A stretch of 64,000 nucleotides of DNA from Margaritifera margaritifera (taxonomy: Eukaryota; Mollusca; Bivalvia; Unionida; Margaritiferidae), in assembly GCA_029931535.1 (NCBI GenBank), contig JAQPZY010001684.1, forward strand, positions 4,756,001 through 4,820,000. Direction: 5' to 3'. Positions within the stretch are counted from its first letter, which is position 1. Every line of letters starts with the position of its first letter. Under the pieces are notes generated by a model that saw only the letters and a list, made by a program, of their open reading frames with translations, was not told where the DNA came from and made no database searches. Position numbers and translations under genes: made by a program. This document shows positions 1 through 12,499 of this stretch, piece by piece.

Positions 1-1695
1 TTTTTTGCCGCATACGTGGCAGTCTACCGCCTGTTGAAAACTCCTACAATCATCTTCATTCTTCACCAGCCCCGCGGAATTTCGGAGCTCCTCTCTGATC
101 TCTTGTAGCTCACGCTAGAGGCTCTGGATGAAAGTGGTGACAGACTCATCGACTCGGTATAACACTGGGTACCTCGATACTCCATCACAGCGGACGACCA
201 TATAGCAGAAGCTATACGGAACCTGGTCAGTAATTTTCTGCGTGTTGCTTTTATTCCGATTGCTGGTAGGGCCTTTCACCGGAACGTTCAGTGCCTCGAA
301 ATCCGCATAGATGATGTATCGAACACGCATCTGGCGATGGTGGTTCAGGAAGGCTGGGATGTTCGTATCTTCCTCCGGTAAGGACACGCACTGTGGCTTT
401 TCGCCTATACCATAGCAGTCTTTAGTGTGATATTCCAATATGTCGGCCCCGTTGAAGACGTGAGGCACAGGCGGCAAACATGCTTCTTATTCTTGCATTT
501 CTTTTGATTGTATACCATACAGCTTAGGTCTTTTATCCATACGAAGTGGTTCTTTTCTGCTGTCAGCGGCCGCTTCACCTTCGGCGCATGCCGTATTAGC
601 AGTCAACAATAGATCGATAGCGTGTCGTCTGACTGCGCCTTTGATGCTAATACGCAACAGGTAGAGGCCATTTTTCCAACCAAAGACATTAACGGCGCCC
701 AAACTTGGCTATATCAATAACCTTAACAGGAAAGTCAATGCCTGTAAAGTTAAGCTCACCCAGGTGTTTACGGTACTTCCTGGGCTGGTCAACATTGTTA
801 GCTGCTGGGTAAAGAGCGGACAGAATAGCCCATAGAATAGCCCATTCAAAACAGGAATTATCAGTTGTTCACATTAATAACTAACCACCGTGGTATACAT
901 TTTGCTGTTGAAATGTAGCTCCAGCCTCGATATGGACACAACTATGTCAAGCGCTTCACAGCGGGCAAATGCTCACCCAGACCCTTTGTGCATGTAATTT
1001 TCAATGCGCTTTAGTATGGCAGAATTAGTTTGGGTAACAAGCTGCTCAAGCTCATTACTGTACAGTGTGACTAAGGCGTCGGTACGAAACCAGGCCATCA
1101 CTTGTGTGGTGTCCATCTCAGTTTCTTTATCGTAAACTTTGTCTTGACTAGGCATGCCTTTCTCCAGCTGTGCCGCCTGAACGAATCTAAAATTTAGGCG
1201 ATCAAGGTTCCTGAGCTCCCTAGTCTCCACAGCATTAAGAAATGCTAAGGCGTCTGCCTCGAGCTCATGGTTTTCAGGCACTGTGGCGCGGTAATCTTTC
1301 ACAATCGCGTTGACTCTACCCTGCCTCTCTATAAAGCCTGGCAGTTGCCTTAGCCTGCCTATCCGGCGTGGTGCTGGAATAGGCCTCTGCATTTTTTTTT
1401 TTTTTTTTGAGGGGGGGGGGAGGGTGAGGGTAAATGAATAGTCCTCTAGAATTCTGTTTAGGGCGTCATCGATTAGCTCTATCAGCTGCGCGTCAATCTC
1501 TGGCTCAGGTTTCGACACCCTCCTGCCAATTTGGGGTGTTGGAGCTGGTGCTCGTCGCGCACGCCTTCTGGGCGTTTAAACTGGCTTAAGAGCCTCGTTC
1601 GCATATAGTGCGACCAATCCGTCATATTCACTCTGGGTTATCTGCCCTCTGTGGAGCAGCTCGCTCTAACTTGTGATATCTGACTGCACTATATC
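1..1695 (-). pseudogene. Polinton/Maverick protein-primed DNA polymerase B, N-terminal part, broken and cut by the window edge
   Basis: The minus strand reads as the N-terminal half of a family B DNA polymerase of the type Polintons use for protein-primed self-replication. A 181-residue open stretch (973-1518) is rich in charged and helical residues. A central stretch (about 720-860) carries the family-typical aromatic WAIL segment, and 115-477 holds the exonuclease-I signature YADFEAL at about residue 59 of that stretch. After one in-frame TAG at 112-114 the frame continues to base 1 and ends in a CHVCGK zinc-knuckle motif. Further breaks are stops at 1576-1578 and near 1665 upstream, and frame changes near 700 and 860. 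The palm and thumb domains with the DTDS-type motif would lie left of base 1 and cannot be judged. The gene call is firm; non-function is inferred from the several lesions. Confidence 0.85.
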
Positions 1696-1734
1696 AGGCG
1701 TTATACATATCAACCCAAATCTCTAATCTTGTTG

Positions 1735-1925
1735 TTGTTGTTCTGACGTTAATCGTTATACCTATACACCATATTAAATAAATGGACTGATTGTATTGTA
1801 CTCACGTTAAATGTTATACCTATAATCCCTAAGATCGATATGGAATTTATTTCGCTGTGCTTACATACAGCTTTATACATATAATCCCTAAGATCTAAAT
1901 GGATTTTGCCTTGACGGAATCTCAC
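1735..1925. repeat. Three degenerate ~60-bp tandem repeats upstream of the polymerase
   Basis: Three consecutive segments share the core GTTATACCTATAATCCCTA or a close variant (about 1751, 1812 and 1872), spaced by about 60 bp. They lie directly 5' of the minus-strand polymerase gene, where a Polinton terminal or subterminal repeat or promoter would be expected. The link to an element terminus is inference; no matching inverted copy was found in the window. Confidence 0.55.
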
Positions 1926-4035
1926 CAATAACTTTATTACAATGTCTCCTTGCTCTGTTGGCTGCTCTCTGTATGTCTCTTACCGCATGGTTGCCACCAT
2001 ATCGCACATATCCTATAATCAGTCCACGTTACAGAACCACTCTTACAACACTGGTAAACTCTACATCCTATTCTAAACTCTGCCATATGAATGCCACAAT
2101 ACTCACCAGCACAGTATTACTAATCTTTATCTTGAGGAGACAGAAATTATAAAAAATTTCATCAAGCAATGTCCAAATTAAATAAACCAAGGCGCAGACA
2201 GGAACATTTTAAGCAAGCTCTATCATGTGATTTTATACGGTAAAAAAGCTATTAAAAAAAAAAAAAGACAAGTGTCCTGCGAACGTTGCGTCTTGACGTT
2301 TAATATATAGACACGATCATCACCTTATTTTTCCGCGGTAAATTATGCGAGAAAAACAATTGTGGTTACCTCTTACTGAATTAACTACTAGCAATAAACA
2401 GAGCTTTTATTGTTTTGTTTTTCTGTCCTCAAACGTAATTTTCTATGGGTCCAAAGGGAAATACATGGTGTTGTGTGTGTCTTTTTTAAACTACACACCA
2501 ACCCCTCAAAAGCGTTGTATTTTCCATATACAATCAAATCTGCTTATCAGGAACTCTTAAGGGGTCACAAACTGTCCTTAACGGACAAAATCCTTTATAT
2601 AAAAGTTGCATATGGAGGCAAAAGCAAAAAACAAAAAGGTTTAGAAATGTTGTCATTTTTAGCAGGTGTTCTTTATATGAAGGTGTCTGCTACGGCAGGT
2701 TTCATTGTTAAAGATCTGAGTCTGATTAATAATCAGAAATAGGGTTCGTCCATTAAGAATTCTAACAAATTTTATGACATTTCATGGAAGCGACAAGTTT
2801 ACACAAACTATTACTGGCAATTGTAAAACAATATACAAAGGTATTGTAGAGTTCTTTAAAAAAAATTGAAATAAAAAGCTTTCAATGCAAAAGCATTAAT
2901 CTTCAAATGTTCCCCTTAACTGTCTTCACTTCTTTTGATAAGTAATTATTATATATTTTTCCGCTTTGATAATTTTTTTTCATCATGAATGAATATAAGT
3001 CGGCAAACAGAAGTTGTCTCAGAACTCGTGTCTCCGATCTTTTCTCCGTTTTTCAAGCCCTCCCTCAATCACCAACTCGCCCCAGCCAAATGCCTCTCGC
3101 CTCTCGCCCCTCTCCCGCTTCTTTCTTTTAGTCCCACTCCAGTGGGTTCATAAAATTCATACAAAACTCCTCAAATGATAACATAAGGTTTTAAGCCTTT
3201 TTTTTTTCGGAACGGTTTTGTACAAATTAGAAAACATTATTCACTCACTGTGTCGCTGGCTTTACTTTGCAAAGAACTGGTAAATACGGTTACCAATTCG
3301 TAAATTGCGCGCACGGGTCCCTTTCAATGCTTTGATGAAACAAAACTTACAACAGTGTTAGACACGGATGCAAAATTTTACGAAAGAAGTTTATTCCAAT
3401 GAAGTATTTCTAAGGAGCTGAATCGATAGCATTATATGAAAAGTGTAGTATTGATGATGTTGCATCTTTTCGTCTGGGAGGTTGGTTCACGTAAAAATAA
3501 AATTCGGGGGGAAATTACTTAATGGAAAAAACAGAACTTGAGCAAAAAAACAGAATCTATTATGGTGAAACCAACGGATTTTAAATATCAGTATCTCATT
3601 GTGACAACATCCTTTGATGGTAATGATAGCGCATATTTTATTCTAAAAGTTGAAGAGAAGGCCAGTAAGAGTGACGTCCCAGCTCTCGCCCGATAAAACT
3701 CGTATAATTTTAAGGCGAGAATATTACACGATGTCATTCGGATGAGAGCATCTTCCGGCGATAGACCAACTATCTCGTATCCTAAAGCAAGAAATTGATG
3801 AAACTGACAACCTTCTTCCAGTAACGACAATATTAAGAACGTCTTAGACAATCAACAAATTTCTGACTGGTGTTTGTGTCAGTCAGTGTTAAAAATGTAA
3901 CAACACAAAGGAATTTATCATTATTTCGATTTGTAATATAATATAACATAATAATATAAATGTTAATTGATACAACAAGTACCATTGTAGAATTACATGA
4001 TTATCATACGCGATTGTGTACTGCGTACAGGAAGA

Positions 4036-4036
<1 letters not shown>
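1926..4036. other. Gene-poor stretch
   Basis: No coding similarity is visible on either strand. Open frames up to 110 codons (for example 2410-2742) have no recognisable domain or codon structure. The only local structure is a short CCCACT/AGTGGG inverted pair near 3131 and homopolymer runs. Confidence 0.6.

Positions 4037-4101
<65 letters not shown>
4037..4101. repeat. (TA)n microsatellite
   Basis: About 65 bp of uninterrupted TA dinucleotides. Confidence 0.97.
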
Positions 4102-4104
<3 letters not shown>

Positions 4105-4106
<2 letters not shown>

Positions 4107-4245
4107 GCTAATAACAACAGCGGTGGACGGTACGGCATATATAGCGGTTATACCGGCAATTTCAATTTTTGTGGTAATATTGAGTATTATTTCTTTGATA
4201 GCAACATCAATAAACAGTGCATTGAAATCAGACGATACAAAATAA
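4105..4245 (+). CDS. Small hydrophobic single-pass membrane ORF, unrecognised
   Basis: A 46-codon ATG-to-TAA frame begins four bases after the (TA)n tract. It has a short polar start, a Gly/Thr/Ala segment, a strongly hydrophobic stretch of about 25 residues rich in Ile, Val and Leu (residues 11-36), and an acidic-basic tail ending KSDDTK. Hydrophobicity and tail fit a single membrane helix. It resembles in layout, not in clear sequence, the N-terminal ORF at 16278-16382, and may be another relic of a mobile-element membrane protein. Alternatively it is a chance frame in AT-rich DNA. No family is recognised. Confidence 0.25.
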
Positions 4246-5202
4246 AAATAATAATACAATCACCGATTTTTTAAGGAATATTGAAGCATGTAAAATCAAA
4301 TTTGCATGATGATAAAAAGCAAACCGTAAAATATGTGTTTGAAGAAATAAAACCTTTCAAACGAGTGAAAACCACATAGAAGTCTTAGAAACATATTTAA
4401 AATTGTACAACCTCAATGTCTATAAGGAAAATTAGACTTAGTTTAATTTAACTAAGTATAATAATTTAAATAATTAATTGATAATAAAATCCCCCAAAAT
4501 ACTAAGCATCACTTCCTATTACCTGATTGTCATTATATGATTGTTTGGAAGTACAGGCCAGTAAAAAACTAACCTTTTGGTTAATTCATTACTTAAATAC
4601 TTTAATCAGGATAAACGTATCATATATAATATCAATCACGACCAGCCAAAATATACCATGTTGGAATAATATTAAAACACAATAGAAGATAACACTAATA
4701 AAAATATTAAATATCTAACCTCCTGGTGGAGTAGTTCAAGTAAAAATGTAGATAATGATACACATAAAATACTCGTATTTTGATGATACTAAAATTGCCC
4801 ACAGTAATAAGAACAATATTAAAGATTAATTTTCTTTATCAAGGAATAAAAACACATATTGCATCTATGTAACTCAATCGTATTATGATGTGCCCATGTA
4901 TATTAGGCAAAATGGTTTGTATTGTTTAATTGGTTAGATAACAAAGATATACGTCAAACATATGATGATCATTATTTTGGAGATATCAATAAACAACTAT
5001 TGGCAAATATTTATAATTAATGCATAAATGAGCCATTTTATTTTATTTCCTTTGATAAAGCAACTGTAAATACACCAGATCGATATAGAAAGAGATTTAA
5101 TCAGGTATATATTCCTCCTAATTAATAGCACAATATAATTCATAGCACAAGTCAATCCAATATTACATTTATAACCAATTTTCATGGGCCTTTGAAAGGC
5201 CG

Positions 5203-5259
<57 letters not shown>

Positions 5260-6039
5260 GGTTTTCAGAATATACTTATTAAAATTTTTGTGTTTCTGAA
5301 AATGAAACACTTAAAAAGGAAACAAAAAACAAACACAAAACCACCCCAAAAACAAAAGAAAAGAAAAAGAGCACAGCTGTTTCTATCAAGTGGGCCAGAA
5401 TCGACATTTTACCTGTTACTATTCTAGAAGTAACACATACCTTGTTGTTTAGAACGCATGTCCTAAAAGCATATTCACCGTGAGCCTAAAAAACGTGAAA
5501 ATACCATGAAGCGAACAAGCCCCACCCCCCGATTCATTTCCCCAACCTTTAAAATGCATAAATACCACAAAGTACATGTCCTAAGAGGATATTAAATCTG
5601 GATGCTTTGAAACACTATGAATGCCATGTTTAAGAGACAGCACAACGTACAAAAAACTGTTTTATAGCCTCCAAAAAACGACAAAAGACCATCAATCGTG
5701 GAAAAAACTGCTCGAGAACTTGCATTTTCCTCCTACTTATTCCAAACTTAAATATTCTTAAAACGATAAGTTAGTATAGTCAAAACTATCTTAATAAATG
5801 AAAGAAGTCAATACCGAAAATAATATGTTAAATGTCTGAAAAAGTAACTGAAATAACTGCAATGTAAATTAGAATACCAGATATAATTAATTGTCGATAT
5901 TTCTACCAGACTGAAGATTGCACCCCCAACAAAAGTGTGCATAGATTTGATAACAAAATGATAACAACACGCGCCGCAATAACATGCAGTGCATCATTTG
6001 AGACCTGCTAAAGATCTGTAAAATTTCAAATATTTAAGG
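4246..6039. other. Gene-poor AT-rich stretch containing a (TA)n tract at 5206-5254
   Basis: No coding or RNA gene is recognised. A pure (TA)n run of about 49 bp lies at 5206-5254. The remainder is AT-rich with frequent stops in all frames. Confidence 0.6.
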
Positions 6040-6232
6040 TTGTAATCCGATTGTTGCGGATTCGATACCCGCCCAGGCCATCCCAGATTATCTGCCACAT
6101 TGAATCCTTGGGAAAGGCACTTAGCTCCCATTTCCTTGGGATGATTAGCCAATAATGCGTTAAAAGTGCCGTTTAAACTAACAACTAAGTGCCGTTTAAA
6201 CTAACAAATACAAAACAAATAATATTTTATAA
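6040..6232 (+). mobile_element. 5'-truncated tRNA-derived SINE
   Basis: The segment begins inside a tRNA-like region (GTAATCCGATTG) and keeps a B-box-like GGATTCGATACCCGCCC. It then has the same body as the intact SINE at 12696: CTTGGGAAAGGCACTTAGCTCC, a conserved segment with 'GCCAATAATGCG', and a terminal GCCGTTTAAACTAAC. The final 18-base segment is duplicated (about 6167 and 6190). The A box is missing, so the copy is 5'-truncated. It is a non-autonomous retroposon that would depend on a LINE. The family is supported by the second copy; the name is unknown. Confidence 0.75.
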
Positions 6233-7997
6233 GGAGATTTCTTTTTCATTTTTACTATTGATTTCAAAATGTATCATTTGCTGTGTCGAAACACGAAGTC
6301 CTAAAGCAGATGGATTGAACTTCCAATGACTTTGTTGCTCTTTCTCAAAATTTTCAATAGCTGTTTCCTTTGCTTGACAAGTATGGGTTTGAATTCGTCT
6401 TCACCTTCTTTCAGCGGTGAATCTCCAAGTCTAAACATGATAATATGCCAACCTTGCCAAAAGAGGTTTAGTTCTGTTCCGTCTTAAAAATAAACAAAAC
6501 AAAATAAAAACTATGGCCGATCCACCAAGAATACCCAAGAACCTGAAAAGTGAACTGATGATAGACAAATCATTTTAAACATGATTCATTGTTTTGTTTG
6601 TTTTATAAAACCGAAGTCCAAAATAGAATCAAAATGATTGCCTCTGTTGCGGTTCCATTGCGTCTTTGATTCCTGAACTTTGAGTGTCAATACAACCATG
6701 AGGTCTATCTTTTATGCCTTCATATAAAAACCAGGCCCGTTTCCAGAAACAGCATTAGTTATCAAAATCGTATATTTAGAGTAACCATAATTTTAGAAAG
6801 CAGAATATTAAGTTTCAATACAAATGCCCTCCAAATGTGACATAACAAATGGCAATTTGTGCATTTCAGTCAGTGGTATCTAGTCCAAGAAGTCATTGTT
6901 GGAATCATGGGCTATTTTATGGTTATAGACATCCTGGACCTCGATTGTGTCTTCTACACTGAGCTGCTTTTGGAGACAAAACATATTTGTTTTAAAGTAT
7001 GTTTTAATTAGAAGGTTGACTGTTTATTAAGTTCCATAGGCAGACAACTTTGACAACTCTCTCTAAACAAAAGTTTGTACAATGACTCTATGATGTGGAA
7101 GTGCTTCCGAGTCCATGATATTTTTGCCTGTGCAAGCCCAGATGGCATTTTTTCTCTGCAAATAAACTTTTAGAAAGTTCAAGGCACGTGACCATGCACA
7201 GCAACATTCACTGGCCAACTAAATAATAGTGTCAGTTCTCCATATGATACTGGCTATGTCGTAGATACATGTCCATGAGCATTTGTTGAAATTTACTTTA
7301 TTTCTTCAATTTAATGAATAATTCAGCTGCTGGACTTTAGTGTATTTTCCGTTTCAAACACAATTTCCTACCCTCACTTGCGTTGCTCACGTTACATTTT
7401 ACAAATGGTTATATTTTTTTGTAATCAAAAGACATAAATGCAAAATATTTAGTGTTTAGGGAGTTTTACTATCATCATTTTACTGTCTTAATGCAATCAA
7501 CCCAGATTTTTGTTATTTTTTTTGCGAAAAGGTCAAATTGTTTTGTGCCATCACAGGGATTTTTCAACTGTTCTAAAACACTGTGAATAAGTAGGTGTAT
7601 ACAACAAAAGTGTTCAAAAACTGCATTCATCTGCGGGTTTTGTGCACAGTTTACCTAAATATATCGGTGCCAGTGTTTGTAACAAAGAAAATCTTTGACT
7701 GCTATTGCATTTTCCGACCGGATGCAAAATACATTTTCTGTCTTCTTCGTTATTTGTTCCTTTTCCAACGATTTACGAACTTCTTCGACTTTAATCCAAT
7801 ATCGTATATACGCATTATTGTATATACGCAGTGAATTTGCGAACAAACAGAACTGTGATAGCGAAGGGTGAGAAAGGTCTTTCTCTCCCAACAGAGGCAT
7901 GAGAGTTGTTAACTGTAACAAGTTCAATTGATCTCTGTTAATTTTTCGTGCGGGTACAAATGCAAATGTCAAGTTCAGATGTTATTTGACCCTTCTA
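6233..7997. other. Gene-poor stretch
   Basis: No gene, RNA or repeat structure was recognised on either strand. Open frames at 7595-7972 overlap on opposite strands and carry no domain signal. Confidence 0.55.

Positions 7998-7998
<1 letters not shown>

Positions 7999-8085
<87 letters not shown>
7999..8085. repeat. Compound (CA)n(TA)n microsatellite
   Basis: About 40 bp of CA repeats switch to about 47 bp of TA repeats at 8039. Confidence 0.97.
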
Positions 8086-8091
<6 letters not shown>

Positions 8092-8731
8092 TCTTTCCCT
8101 ATTTTGGTTTACTTGCAGCATGTATTTAAAAATAAGAACAGTTGGGTAACACAGATCTTTGTAATTGTAGTGTGAGACCTATATAATGAGATTTACGCAT
8201 GAGACTCGTTAATGACGGAAAGTGTTCGACGTGCCCAAACCCAGCTTGATAGAAAGTTAAAAGAAAGTCTTCACCAACCGCTTTCACTAAGCAAGGGGAA
8301 TATCCTAGTTGGCAAGCAACACAAATAATCTCTCGAATTGCATTTGGAATACATAGGTAGACAATCTAGCAATAAACAGAGGGAGATAGACAGATAGACA
8401 CATTAAATATGTTAATAAATAAAAATCTTTCTCATTGTATATGCACAATTTGCATCAACTGATATGCAGATAGATACCTATACAGCCGGCAAGCAAGGTG
8501 AATAGAGGGATGAATCTGGATATTACTGATATGAATCTTAAATGGCATATCGAATGTTATCAGTGTAAACAATACATATACTATTTGTCTCCAACATTAG
8601 CCATCATAAGCTTTACTAACTGATCGTTGCAAGGCTACATTGTCATGTCCTTTCTGTAAACTTTTCATACTACAGTGACATGTTCCTTGACGCATACCAT
8701 CTAAGACTGCGCGTATCTCGCGAGACTGGTA

Positions 8732-8912
8732 AGGGACAAACCATTTAACCTTTAAAAAATTTGTTCCAACGATTTGGAGAAAAAGAATTATATTTTTCGA
8801 CCATATTAGTTAAACAAAATATTTTCAGATAAAAGAAAGAAAATATATCCTGATTGGAAAGAAAGCCCCCCCCCCTCCATCCCCCTCTCAAAAAATTAAA
8901 TGGTCGGTCCCT
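8732..8912. mobile_element. MITE with ~18-bp imperfect terminal inverted repeats
   Basis: The left end AGGGACAAACCATTTAA (8732 on) is matched by the right end, whose reverse complement reads AGGGACCGACCATTTAA (to 8912). The element is 181 bp, has no coding capacity and contains a C-run near 8868. No clear target-site duplication is visible, so the superfamily is left open. The inverted ends and short length fit a non-autonomous DNA transposon. Confidence 0.7.
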
Positions 8913-11900
8913 AATTTGTGTCGTGGTCAAGACCAAATGGTAAATTTTTTCGGAAATCAGTTCAAGATCACTGCTTCAACTGTGGCAGATTTATCAGGAT
9001 GGTCTAGGGGAGTTTGGAAGGTTGTAACCATCAGCGAACTCACCTCAGTACGACTCTTCTTCCTACCTTATACAATTAATTGTTACACCCTGTCCATCGA
9101 CATCCTCACCACCTCGTGCCACTTTGTCGCTGACCTTTTGGGCTCTGACCATGCTTAAAATTTGACATGGCGTCATTGCTACCCACCCACCCATAAGTAA
9201 ATAAATAAATTTATTTCAGCTTCGCAAGAATCGCATGGCATTGTGCTGAATTTGTTCATGTGTATTTCTGTTTGTTTTTTGTTTTTCAAGCAAAGTTTAC
9301 TTTTATCAAATGGTACTTCATATTTAGTGCAGATTAAAGCCTCCGCTATAGATATTATGGGTTTAACAGAAGACAAGATAAACATTAAGATGTGTTCATA
9401 ACCGATAGGCGAGGAATGAGTGGGTTACGTGTTGGTAGTAGATTGTTGTCTTGTAGGTGTTGCGTACACTGGTAACACGATTTGATACTTTTTTTTCGTC
9501 GTTGTTGCCATCGTCGGCGTCTACGTCGCCATTGTTTTTTCCCACTCTTAACAAAATGTAGTGTAAAAGTCTTACATTTTGGTCGACCTGTCGAGCGTCC
9601 AGCTTAGTGTCAGAGTTATGGGCAGTGACCTTTACCTTAGCACAAGATAGCCGAGGTAATCTGTATTTGAGCTACAGCCATGTAGCTCGCCATAATGCAA
9701 TATCTACCGTAAAGGGTAGAACGCTATTTCGTATTGCAGGTGTTTGTGGGTAATGCTGCATGGACAGTAACAGGTCTACCCTAGTGTGTGGCAGAAGTGT
9801 TCTGTGCAGTACCCAGTTCGGCGTCCCCTACTTTGCCAGCGGAAGGTCATCGTTAATTTGGGAAGCCAGATCGCGCTATGTGCGAATCATCATTGCGTAG
9901 TGAGTTAAGGAGATCGGTCATACAGTTAGTGGAAGCATATTGCACTAGTATAGGCAAGACATATTAGATACGCTGCTACGGCTTTTAGTGATCCATCTTT
10001 CAATTTCGATAGATATGGAATATTGTATTGGTAGTATCAACTCAAGGCCACTTCTACAACGGCCGTGGGTATTTAGTTATTTATTTGGGATAGTATGGCT
10101 TGGAGAATAGGTTTGGCTCGCAAGAAGCCTGCAATCCAAGGCAGAATATTGGATCCTTTCTGTATGAAGTCTTTACCATCGTTAAAGAGGTTTCATTTGT
10201 GATTCGGTGATTAGACTCGGCTTACGAGAAGACTGCCAGCAACATGAAATATAATCATTATTTGTAGGTAGATAACGGTTCATCGCTAAGAAACCAAGGG
10301 AGAATGTCGTGAATCTTATGTTTAGTTATTTTGATTCGGGAACGATTATCTTGTTGGTATTTCTGGTGATAAAATAATGCTCAGGACTTAGTGGTAGCGT
10401 GTATAAAAAAATAATACAACTTTTGATGATAACGACTGCTATAAATATTTGTCAACAGCGACCCTGGGTCAGCTCACACACACTTCACACTTGTTTGATT
10501 GGTCCTGGTGTGATTTATAGGTTTTTTTCTCCTTAGTGGCCGCCGTTGTATACTCTTCAAGCCCCCTGGAGGGTGAGCTTTGCTGGTGACAGTCGTGGGA
10601 TCTGATAACTTGGCCGGATATCAAAGTATTGTTGGTTTGAGGATATGTTTTGTGGGATTCGAAGGTTTCAGGGAATGCACTGGCATGGATCGACGATTTC
10701 TATAAAGAGGTTCTTTCGCGAATTGTTTTGATTAGGCAAGGTATTCAAGTTATTCATACTGCATTTAGAGTGGAATGCATAGGAACATCATGCCACTTGA
10801 TGCGCTCATACTCATGAATGTTGACAGACTGGTTCTACCTTTAATGCAAGTGCCAATGAACTCAAGAGAGATTATCGACAATGGAACGAATGCACAAATC
10901 ATTCTGACTTCTACGCCAACATTACACGAGGTTGTAGAAAGGGGATAAACTGACATTCAATCTATGCGTGAAAAATCAGGCTTCTCCAGTAATATGGAGA
11001 GCTCGCATAATTTTATGAGGGAATCAGAAAGGTTAACAAACAAATATGACGAAGATAAGTCTGGTGGCCATAACAATCACACAACCCAAGCTGCTGGTTG
11101 GGCGGTGTGGTCGGCTGGTGATAGTTTTATCGAGAATGAAGACGTTTTCCTCGCAGAGAAGATTAATATGGGCCTTATATTACCACCAATTAAACGTTAA
11201 AAGTGAGTCTGATAAGAGAAATGGTTATCAGCTATTTCTTCTAGTACTGCCACAGATTGCTAATCAGCCTTTGCAATTCGTTTCTTTCTGACTCCATTAT
11301 TAATGGCAGGGTTTAATAAAAGTTTAAACGCGTCTTTTCATTTCCGTAAATTGCTGTTGTATCCGACGATGCTATGCATTGTCTTAACCATGTCACTCGG
11401 TAACAAAATGATACAATCTCCATCAACAGCATAGTCTAATTTAACTTTGAATCATTTAGGTATTGTTTAAATTTAACCGCAATGTTTTCATATGTGTCGT
11501 AATCTTACTCTCTTAAAAATAATAGCTCTATTCACTTTGTAACAGTGTATGATACTCTCGAAACAGACTACGTAATATATGTTCTATCTTGAACGTGTAC
11601 GCCCGATATATAGATTACATAACTTATATATACCTTCGTCAGTAAGTCTGTTACTTCCCTGCAGAAAGAAGTAAGTCCATCCAGTATGTTCATCTTTGTC
11701 TGTCATACTGTTCTTCTCATCAGCTGACAATGTTCGCCAATGTTCAACAGTACCTGCTCCATTGCTATATTCACGTTTGTAAACAGCTAAGCAACAGCAC
11801 GTCTAGGCTCCCCCTTCCCCCCCCCCCCCAAAAAAAAAAAAAAAAAACAAACAAAAACAAAAAACAAACTTGGCGTAAAGTTTTATTTTCTTCGGCCCAT

Positions 11901-12483
11901 TAGCAATAAAATATTTGTTTGTTTTTTCCCTTGAGGTATCACCAGTCATGCTGTTGGAGTTTAAAATGGTTACAGATCAAATTAAATTGGTTCATATCTA
12001 TATTATTGTTATTTTATTTGAACGCATTGTGGTCAGGTAAAGTATTTTACATTCGGACAGCAGTATTCGCATCTGGAAATAAAAATAAAATGTGTATACT
12101 GATTTCACCAATTCTGGTACATCTTTTATCTATAAGATGCATTAACGAACTCGCACAATTACACACTGCCTGGTTTACTTGATTATTCAATAATCTCATG
12201 TTACATTGTGGTCTGCATCTTTTCATGGAGTCATCATTCACACATTTTAAAGCGTAGTTATCACAAATGATAAATTGTTTGTAACAAATTGAATTGATCA
12301 GTGTAATATATAGTATATCTCCTCAAATATTTTTCCAACATCAATATTGCACTGAACAATAAACTGAGTTGAAGGACAACGATAAAGTTATGCACTTGTT
12401 ATATTTGTAACTCTTAAGTTCATTCATCTACGATAGAGTGTTGAGTAATTTTCACTTGCACTTCGTATATTCAATTGTTTGTT
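8913..12483. other. Long gene-poor stretch
   Basis: No gene is recognised in about 3.5 kb. Open frames here (for example 8916-9158, 10964-11291) overlap others and show no domain. A C-run followed directly by an A-run lies at about 11818-11847. Base composition is somewhat less AT-rich between 9.5 and 10.7 kb, but nothing codes recognisably. Confidence 0.5.
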
Positions 12484-12499
12484 CTTGTGCAAATATCTT

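Noticed and set aside
2410..2742. 110-codon plus-strand frame
   Set aside because: Overlaps another frame, lacks any domain and has AT-driven composition.
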